Source: Bemisia tabaci (Eukaryota; Arthropoda; Insecta; Hemiptera; Aleyrodidae). Taken from it: a DNA stretch of 64,000 bases. The notes under the pieces were generated by a model. The model saw only the letters and a program-made list of their open reading frames with translations. It had not been told where the DNA came from and ran no database searches. The stretch covers positions 65,095,660 to 65,159,659 of the forward strand of contig NC_092793.1 in assembly GCF_918797505.1 (NCBI RefSeq), written 5' to 3'. Both the position numbers and the translations under genes were made by a program. Below are positions 56,401 to 64,000 of the stretch, one piece after another. Every line of letters begins with the position of its first letter. The first letter of the stretch is position 1.

Positions 56401-59176
56401 TCTGCATCTTCTTCATCTTGAGCTACTACGATCTGGTCATCGGCAAAGCATAGAGCTTAATTCTTCTTTATTCCTCAAATATTGCTAATGTTGTATTGTT
56501 ATTGTTGTTGCTGTGTTGCTGTTTATTCTGCAAATATGGTTAAGTAAATTATCTGTATACCTAGTAAAAATTCAACTCTTCTAAATAATTCAATAGTCAC
56601 CAGGTTGAGATGGAATGTAAGGCCAATGAATCTTAACAAGATACATATACATATTTCAATGATAGGTAAATAATTCAATTAATCAGCCAACTCAGATTCA
56701 ACCTCTTTTTTGCCCTAACAGGTAATGAGTTTGGACATCCAGAATGGCTAGATTTTCCTCGCATTGGTAATGGAGAGTCGTATCACTATGCTCGCAGGCA
56801 GTGGAATCTAGTGGATGATGAACTACTGAAATACAAGTACCTCGCCAATTTTGATGCAGCCATGAACCACCTTGAAGAAAAGTATGGTTGGCTCCGATCG
56901 AATCCTGTATGTTTTTAGTTCATTATCATGTTCGGTATTCATTATTTTTTGAAAAGACAGTTTTGAAAGTTTCATGAATGACAAAGAGATAGACATGCAT
57001 TAACAAAACGTAGCCTCTCATGGGCATGCAGTGTGACAGCCAAATGCCAGGTAGAGCTCATCACTCCTCTTTTTAAAATCTTCTAAGTCAGTCTAAAAGG
57101 TGTCTATGGGGGTTTTTTTCTCTCTTTATTTTCATTAACAAATTTTTAAAATCTAAACTCACTTTTTTTCGCTCCAAGTTTAGAAGAACTTACGCAAGTT
57201 CCTTTTGATCTTTGCAGCTTTTCTGCTCTCAATTTTTCCCATTAATATTCGTCATTATCCTGATTGTTTTGGCGATTAGTAATAGTAAGGAAAGTTTTCA
57301 ATTTTGATTGCCCAGGTTTCAGTATTGGATTTATTTTCATCATTTTCAGGCATATGTCAGTTGGAAACATGAAGATGATAAAGTAATCGCCTTTGAAAGA
57401 GCCAACTTACTGTTTGCATTTAATTTTCATCCAACTAAGAGTTTTACGGATTACAAACTCGGTGTTGACCTGGCTGGCGAATTCAAAGTTGTGTTGAATT
57501 CAGATGCTCCTGAATTTGGTGGCCACAATCGCATTGACCCTAATGTCACTCACTTGACTCACCCTGAGCATTGGGCTCATCGCCTGAATTGGCTGCAAGT
57601 AAGTACAAGAAATGTCAAACTGTGCATTCTGTTACTCTAAGAAGAGTGTGTGACAACATAATCATTACAGTGCAGAGTAGGGATGGTCGAATATTTCAAG
57701 AATCGAATATTCGATTTTCGAAATATCATCACTGAGATAATCATATCACAATCGAATGTTGGTGAAAGTATTCGAATATTCAATTTTTATTTGATTAATA
57801 TTCGAAAAGGTAAAACTGCGATTTTTTATAACTTTCCCTCCTATAGTTCGAAATTACAAAGTTAAAAAACTCCCCTCAAGACCTACAGACCGTTCAGTAC
57901 AGACCTACATGCTCTGGAGTCCTAGTTACCACCAGTACGGTTCAAAAAAAGTCCATTGTGGGGAAATACTTTCCAAAAGTGTGAAAAATGGAGCCCTGTG
58001 CGAGCTTTGTTCCACCATTCTGTTACATTTGTGGAGCACTGTTACATTTGTGGAGCACTATTACAAAAAAATAAAAAATCTGGGCACTAATCGGAAAGAT
58101 TCGAATACTCGCTTCAAAGTATTCAAAATCGCAAGATTCGATTTCTCAAATAATCGCAATATAAAAGTTTCGAATATTCGAATAATCGCATTCGAATTCG
58201 ATAATCGTCCATCCCTAGTGCAGAGTTTTCTCATCGAGATTCCAGGATGAAAAATCTACAAAGCAGATACTGCCCAAAACATAAAAAAAAAAAAATAGTG
58301 TCACCAAGAGGACAATGGAGCATTGCAATCTTCATATGTAGTTTGACAGCAACATGATGGTAAGAAGTCTTGATTGGTACTGGAAACATAAAAATACCTA
58401 CCAGAAAGTGAAAGCAGGAAAAATGGACTACATTTTGCCATCAGGAACAACGATTTCTGGCTCAGTTTAGAAGCAACGTATGTGCCGACAGTTTCCCTAT
58501 GCACATTGGGGATTTTACAGATGAGCCAGAAATCGTAGTCCTGAATTACCAAGTGTAGTCCAAATGTGTACCGGACGAAACATTTTCCGTAAAAACTATG
58601 GTATGGTACAAGAGAGAAATACAAAGAGACAAATACACAGTACACATTTTGGAAACTTTGAGAACAAAGCTAGAGGAACAGCATCTGGTAGGGGCTGGAT
58701 CAGAAAGGGCAGAAGAAAACTCAGTCTCCAAAATGAAGTCAGAATGTAGTTTATCATAATCATCACAATTAGGTATCAAAAAATGCAACTACAAAGGGCC
58801 AGGTGGCCGTGTTGAAATATATTTGCTTGATTTTACTTATTGTTTTCAGCTGTGTAATGCCATGAGCTGTAATTAGTTCAAAATACATTATCTTATTATG
58901 TCACTGCTTGACAGCATTTTTACTTCATCAATTGTACTACTGGTGGTGTACCATCGTACCACTGTACTTAGCGCAATGATTCATTGGATACAGGTCATTA
59001 ACTCCCTTAGAAGTCTCTTTAAATTTTGAAATTCAATTCATTCAATCTACATTCAAGATTAAGTTGCCTGATTCTTTAAAATTCTTCATGAAATTAACTC
59101 TAATTTTTTTCTCCGCTTTTTTCCCCCATAGGTCTATTTACCATCAAGAAGTGTAGTTGTATACGCCTTGAAATAG
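44490..59176 (+). CDS. GBE1: 1,4-alpha-glucan (glycogen) branching enzyme
   Basis: The enzyme cuts an alpha-1,4 glucan and rejoins the piece by an alpha-1,6 bond, making glycogen branches in the cytosol. Exons: 44490-44602, 46335-46504, 47645-47760, 48838-48966, 49726-49870, 50381-50471, 50861-51070, 51459-51530, 53170-53341, 53976-54185, 54748-54919, 56722-56906, 57350-57598, 59132-59176. Phases agree throughout; the spliced length is 2079 nt, 692 residues, near the family norm of about 700. An N-terminal helical segment is followed by a CBM48 domain (about 60-160, [19 protein letters not shown]), the GH13 barrel (about 190-560, with [13 protein letters not shown]) and a C-terminal beta domain. 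Catalytic residues are present: nucleophile Asp351 (RFDGV), acid/base Glu406 (TIAE, the last codon of exon 9) and Asp475 (ESHDQ). Intron 1 begins GC (CGCAG then GCAAGT); the rest are GT-AG. Introns 1, 2, 11 and 13 carry repeats. Confidence 0.96.
44889..45111. mobile_element. Small inverted-repeat element in GBE1 intron 1
   Basis: 31-bp ends at 44889-44919 and 45081-45111 are reverse complements with six mismatches (TGGATGCATTTCTG versus TGGACGTATTTCTA, both closing on AACTAAGCG). A third GGAACTAAGCGG lies inside. A decayed MITE is likely; no duplication is visible. Confidence 0.5.
47018..47522. repeat. ~237-bp-arm hairpin in GBE1 intron 2
   Basis: Arms 47018-47254 and 47285-47522 are reverse complements with scattered mismatches around a 30-bp loop. 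GGCCTATAGT occurs on both sides (46825-46834 and 47574-47583) as a direct repeat, a possible target-site duplication of a slightly larger element. No coding capacity. Confidence 0.8.
55684..56458 (-). mobile_element. 5'-truncated LINE reverse transcriptase fragment
   Basis: The minus strand encodes about 235 residues of the C-terminal part of a non-LTR retrotransposon reverse transcriptase, running from the catalytic FADDQ box (near 56440) through [24 protein letters not shown] and WYGHVQRM to GKRQRGRP and a stop at 55752-55754. The sequence resembles RTE-type elements (class inferred). A (TA)n repeat near 55660-55672 sits where the 3' tail would be. It lies antisense in GBE1 intron 11. The frame is intact, so the insertion may be fairly young, but the endonuclease and most of the RT are missing. 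Confidence 0.85.
57678..58217. mobile_element. hAT-like MITE in GBE1 intron 13
   Basis: This 540-bp element starts TAGGGATGG and ends CCATCCCTA. It is flanked by the perfect 8-bp duplication GTGCAGAG (57670-57677 and 58218-58225). The subterminal regions are rich in short CGAATATTCG-like motifs in both orientations. There is no transposase. Confidence 0.9.
58425..58561. repeat. Short inverted repeat in GBE1 intron 13
   Basis: Arms 58425-58464 and 58522-58561 (ATTTCTGGCTCA and TGAGCCAGAAAT at the inner ends) are imperfect complements with a 57-bp loop. Unclassified. Confidence 0.55.
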
Positions 59177-62100
59177 TCATCCAAATGAAGTTGAATTCGT
59201 CCTCTCCAGTGTTGCCTGAAAATATTTATTTATCAAAGTTCATTCAGACTTTTATGTTATATTTATTTCGTAGAAAATTTTTTGTGCGTTTCTAAACTCA
59301 CCCTTTTTCGTTGATTTATTATTAACATTACGTTATTATGGAAAAATTTTGTTGAACCACAGGTTTGTCAGATTTTTGTCATCTTTGATCGTACTTACTA
59401 ACTTCTAAAAATGCGTGCCAAAGTCTAACTCCAATGAAATAATCGTATTTTAGTCCATATTTTTATCTAGTTACTCTATACAGGAAAAAATCTTAAAATT
59501 ACAGTCCATAGTCCTGTAAAATTTTTTTTTCTCTTTTTGAATTTAAGTCACAATTTCAAAGATCTGTTCCCAAAGTTCAATTTCTTTATTATATCATACA
59601 TTTTATGTTGATGATGTTGATTTTAAAGTGATCTTAAAATAAGTACACCCAAAACTATTATCTAGTCTCTACAAACTGTACCTACATCGAGCGTAATTGC
59701 AAAATGAATTCAGCTTTAACCTAATTTCAGGGAATCTAGTTATCATGATAATAATGCGATTTTCTACATCTCCTGTAGAATCTTCAAGCTGCCAAAATCA
59801 ATTATGTAGTTTTCATTTTCCAGTGTGCCTAAATTTACCTATCGGAATCATTTTGGTCTATGATGCCCTTTTAAGAAAATTCAGAGAACAGTGTCAAATG
59901 AGCTCATCACTAATCACTGTATTGGTAGTAAATGTGTGATCGACTCTAACGTGGTGAGACATTGCCCAGTGCACATTTACCTAAATGAGGATGTAAAAAA
60001 CTTTCTCTATCAATAATACTTTCATAATTATGTCTTCCAGAAGTAGTCAACTTGTGCCTCTTCTTTCTCCCTTTTCATCACATATTTTTCTTTCCTCGTC
60101 TTATTTGAGTTCAGAAAATCCTCTCAAATTGAGATATTTTGGAATTCCTCTGTTGGGTTGTCCATTATTTTGCCTGTGATTTTTACGTGCCTAATTTTTA
60201 CATTAAGACTTCAATAGCCAAATACTTAAATCAAAGACAACAGGAGCAAACATACGATGAAGCAAATGTCTGTACTTACGTACTATTTTTGATGTGTTTT
60301 ATTTGTATTCATTTATAGTGCCATTTACACTGTGATAGATTCCTTAGTAGTAATTTATTTTCACTGAAACTCGTATCCTAATTATCTATTTAATAAATCT
60401 TTCTCCTAAGATTTTCTGAATTAGATATCGCTGCAAAGAGCTCTTTATTTTTTTAATTTTTCTGTCATTCTCATATTTTTAGAAATATTAAATTTTTTTT
60501 TATGTCTTTACCTTCTTTTTTATTTTAAAATCACTAATTGTAACAGTCTCTTAAGATTTGATTTGTTATGAAGAGAAGAATTTTGACAAAGCAAGGAAGA
60601 ATCCTGCACAGAAACTGAAGAAATTTGGCTCTAGCTAAATTCGTTTTTTATCTGATATTATGTTCTTCGCAAATTCTCAAGAATGATATGAGCCTTTGAC
60701 GGAACGGAACCTTTTGATGTGCCAATATTGAAAAAAATGGAGGTCGGAAGGTGAATTTTTCAGAATTTTTACATGCAGGTATTATCTGGTTAAAATGTTG
60801 AAGCTCCAAGAGAGCCTGTCTGTCCAAGCTGCGACGCCTAGAGCCCATCGCAACAACTACTTCAAAGCAAAAAGGCTTTGCATATCAGACTTATTGTAAG
60901 TAGCAGTGCCGCATCTTCGTAACATAGGATATGTAACAATTTGGGGGGGAAAAACCCTTTTTAGCCCAACTTTTCTCTTCATCAGCACATATTAAGTTCA
61001 ATTTTTAAGATTCATTTTGTTCAGGAGATCATAAGGAATCGAATCTCTCAGTTTTCTGTACAGGGTCCATTGCACAAGATTACTTAGAATTTATCTACAA
61101 GACTGTACCATGGTGTAGAGCACTCCACTGAGCAGGGTATACACTCTGTAGAAACAAAATTAGTCTTGAACAAGCCCATACGGTATGAGACTCAATGTAG
61201 TTAGAGTCATGCATGAGAATATGCAGTTGAATGTTTTATTTTTAGATGAATCATCTGTGAGTCCTAGCACATGGCCCAATACACAGGAATATTCAAGTAT
61301 ACTTCTGAGACCATTCATTGATAAATCCAAACAGTCCCAAATATTCGAAATGTTTCTCGAATAAGCTCAGAACATTCTGAGAAAGAGGGAATGAAACAAT
61401 TCAAACATTAGGAATAGTCTAGAATCATTCTGGAAATTTCCACATCAAAACATCCGATACATTACAGAGAAAATATTCCACCCATAAAAATTTTCCACGA
61501 CATTTTATTTTTTAACTGATTAAGAACAGAAATTTCACAGATTTTGTTTTTAATTTTGATAGAACAAAAATTGAACATTTCTATGGCATTCAAAAAAAAG
61601 GAAGAAATGCAGACACTTTACAAATTAAAATACAAATTTTTTCGTGTTGAATGAACATTTGCGACTATTTGACACACATTTAAGTTTAAAATCATATTAT
61701 TTTTCTGTGCCATTTACCAATTGTAAATATTTTTTTTAAGAAAGAATTGACAGTACAAGGGTTATCTCGTACCAGGGGTGAACATAAAATGTCCGGTGGA
61801 AATTCATGATTCTACGGTAATATGATAGCTGGCAGTGGAAACTTTGAAATAAATACCATTAAATTCTAGAGAGGAAAAACGAAAGAAGTATCTTCTATTC
61901 AAAAATCAAATTTTAGCAAATAAGCTGTAGGCGATTAGAACAAAACGCTGAAAGGAGAGCTTGAACTGGAGAAGATGGTCAATAGAGAAAAATAAAATTT
62001 ACAATTCGAAACGCCAAAAATAACACCCTACTGATGCGCTTTTGACATTGCCTAGCTGCGCCTTTTATTTAGGAAGAAAACACAAATTTGGGGCTCTTAT

Positions 62101-64000
62101 CCCAAGGATTTCCCCGGCGAAACCGCTTACCCATACTAGAAAAAATAAAGAAAGAAAAACAAAATAAATATTAATCATAAATTCACCCCAGAAACTTCTT
62201 ACCTACTAAAACAAAAGAAAATGAGAACATAATAAATCTGAATATAAATTACCCGAAAGGTCACAAAACATAACACAAATGAGAATTGACATACTTCTGA
62301 TGATAAGATTTGAAGAAATATTGACGTGAAATTTATAATACTACAGAAAATGAAACTAAATGACGATAAGGAATTGAAACTGTAAACTTCAACACGCATG
62401 TATTTTTAAAATCATGATAGTTTTCCTAAACATTACCAAAAATATAAATACATTGATAACTTAGAAAAATAAAATAGACCAGCACAGTGATGTGCTCGTA
62501 GTGTTTTATTCCTCGTCAGTGATCCCCATGAAGCATTTGGATTCAAGATAAGTAAGGGAAAAGTAAACGTAGTAAGCTTGAGTAAGCTTAAAGTAAGTGA
62601 ATTCACATTTCTTCACATTAAGTATCCTTAATCAAATTTGATAAAAATGTCACTTTCTGAAGAAACCTTAAGTAATCTTACTTGAGTTTATTAAAATCAT
62701 TTTACCAATAATACCTAAACGATTTATGTACATTAATACACTTAATAAATCTAGTGTCCATTACTGACCAAAATTTAAGCTAATAATGAGATCGCCACTT
62801 CCGGCCAAGTATCGCAACTCCAGCAGTTTAAAAAGTTCTGCTGCAATTAAGTAATTTATAGAGAAATCGTTGATTCTGTTAGAAACATGTCACTATTTTT
62901 ATCACATTACACTGAGAAAATTTTAGTGAAATTTTTGGACCAGCTTTGTCGAACAATTTCTCTTAATAAAAAATCAAATGGCGGCGAAAATTTGTGCACT
63001 TCACATGGATCTGATACCATTGGCCGAAAGTGACCGATTTAATCATGCATAGATTATCAATTGAAGCGTACATCACGTCAAACCGAAAAGTCCATTTGCT
63101 CCTCCCTAACGTCTTTTCTTATAGAACCACTTAATGCCGGAACGAGCCTGTACTGCAATACGTTATGGTAAATTTAACAGGGTGATATACACCAACCCGG
63201 TCAGGCTTAGTGCCTCAAATTAATTTGTACCGACAGCTTCAGGACGCTTGGAGCCAACAAACCGAATGAAAAAATGCAAAAGGGATTCTTCAGTTACATG
63301 GCATAGTAAGGTTGTTTGTTGCAGGGATTGACATGGGCCGGGCTTAATTGCATGCAAAGATGTTTATAATATTCATACCACTACACCTAACTTCAACTAG
63401 TATCCTGTCTTCAAAAATATTACCTGAAAAATAAACACCAATGATGCTATTCATTGATACTTTTGACAACAGCACTTTTCCACGGTCAGTAGTTTCTCCC
63501 TTTAGAATATAGCAATGCATAATAAAAGGTAACGAATCGAACTTCACCCCACACCCTTCAAATTTTTCTACAAAAAATTTCCGTCAGCACATAACATTTT
63601 TAGGAAAACAATAGCTGCTAATACTTACGTTTTATTTTTCTCTGAACACACTTCAAACTTCTTTTGGTTATGTGCTTTTGCGCGATGCATGGTGACTTGC
63701 TCAAAACCCATGAGGTTTTAGTCCCTGCTAATGTCCGATCGGATACTGCTCAGTTGAGAAACTGACAGCCATGTCCATAGAAATACGTACGCCGCTTTCT
63801 CTAATCCTTATGTAAGAAATACCAGATAGAGGGAGCATGCTGGAGTTGCAGAAGCCCGTCAAAAACCGAAAAAACACACAAATAAACAGCATTAATACAA
63901 GGCATTAGTGATCAGTTCTGGTGAGGTGGCACTTGTGACTGTTTTGCTCTTAGAGTTTATTCCATACTTGACGTCAAAGTTTACCGGTGAAAAAAATATT
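59177..64000. other. GBE1 3' UTR and downstream region
   Basis: The beginning is GBE1 3' UTR. Beyond that I find no exon, RNA gene or element with clear ends. A minus-strand frame at 63344-63547 and a possible ATG-donor pair near 63630-63711 do not join in frame, so no gene is claimed. Confidence 0.45.
60392..60397 (+). terminator. Candidate GBE1 polyadenylation signal
   Basis: AATAAA occurs 1.2 kb after the GBE1 stop codon, in AT-rich sequence. I see no clear AATAAA closer, so a long 3' UTR or a variant signal is likely. Confidence 0.3.

Noticed and set aside
58301..58645. Minus-strand frame of 114 codons in GBE1 intron 13
   Set aside because: Unrecognised, overlaps an inverted repeat and has no supporting motifs.
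63344..63711. Possible two-exon minus-strand gene (ATG near 63711, donor near 63630, open frame to 63344)
   Set aside because: The first exon leaves a two-base phase that runs into a stop in the second when joined at the visible acceptors; no domain is recognised.
1..64000. CRISPR arrays, bacterial defence islands or operons
   Set aside because: No regularly spaced short repeats with unique spacers, no Shine-Dalgarno-led gene clusters; all strong genes have introns or are insect-type.

Overview
This window is nuclear DNA from an insect. It is AT-rich, and its protein-coding genes are split by introns with GT-AG (and one GC-AG) borders. Protein content and the mariner, hAT-like, Ty3/Gypsy-like and RTE-like transposon relics fit an insect, probably hemipteran. 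The species is an inference that I cannot settle from sequence alone.

Three conserved genes are supported. A SOCS4/5-type suppressor of cytokine signalling lies on the minus strand (23696-25141, one large exon). TAF5, the WD40 subunit of TFIID, runs divergently on the plus strand (26111-38444, 12 exons, 669 residues once spliced). The glycogen branching enzyme GBE1 follows on the plus strand (44490-59176, 14 exons, 692 residues). All TAF5 and GBE1 exon junctions keep frame through to the stop codon. The genes are not an operon: SOCS damps JAK/STAT signalling, TAF5 builds the general transcription machinery, and GBE1 introduces the alpha-1,6 branches of glycogen.

The left 19 kb holds almost no host genes and is dense in repeats. 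It contains foldback and hAT-like MITEs with recognisable target-site duplications, several satellite-like tandem arrays, a 4.06 kb region bounded by 104-bp mariner-type inverted repeats and carrying two inverted copies of a transposase end, and a foldback element into which a young, internally deleted LTR retrotransposon (identical LTRs) has jumped. The stretch 19-23.7 kb is AT-rich with little visible structure. The stretch 39-44 kb, between TAF5 and GBE1, holds further inverted-repeat elements and the putative GBE1 promoter. Introns of TAF5 and GBE1 also carry MITEs, long hairpins and a LINE fragment. The last 4.8 kb holds no gene I can support.

I found no bacterial-type defence system, CRISPR array or horizontally acquired operon. 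The observations most worth a second look are the nested foldback/LTR structure, the inverted mariner transposase pair, the hairpin-forming intron elements, and a GC-AG intron in GBE1.
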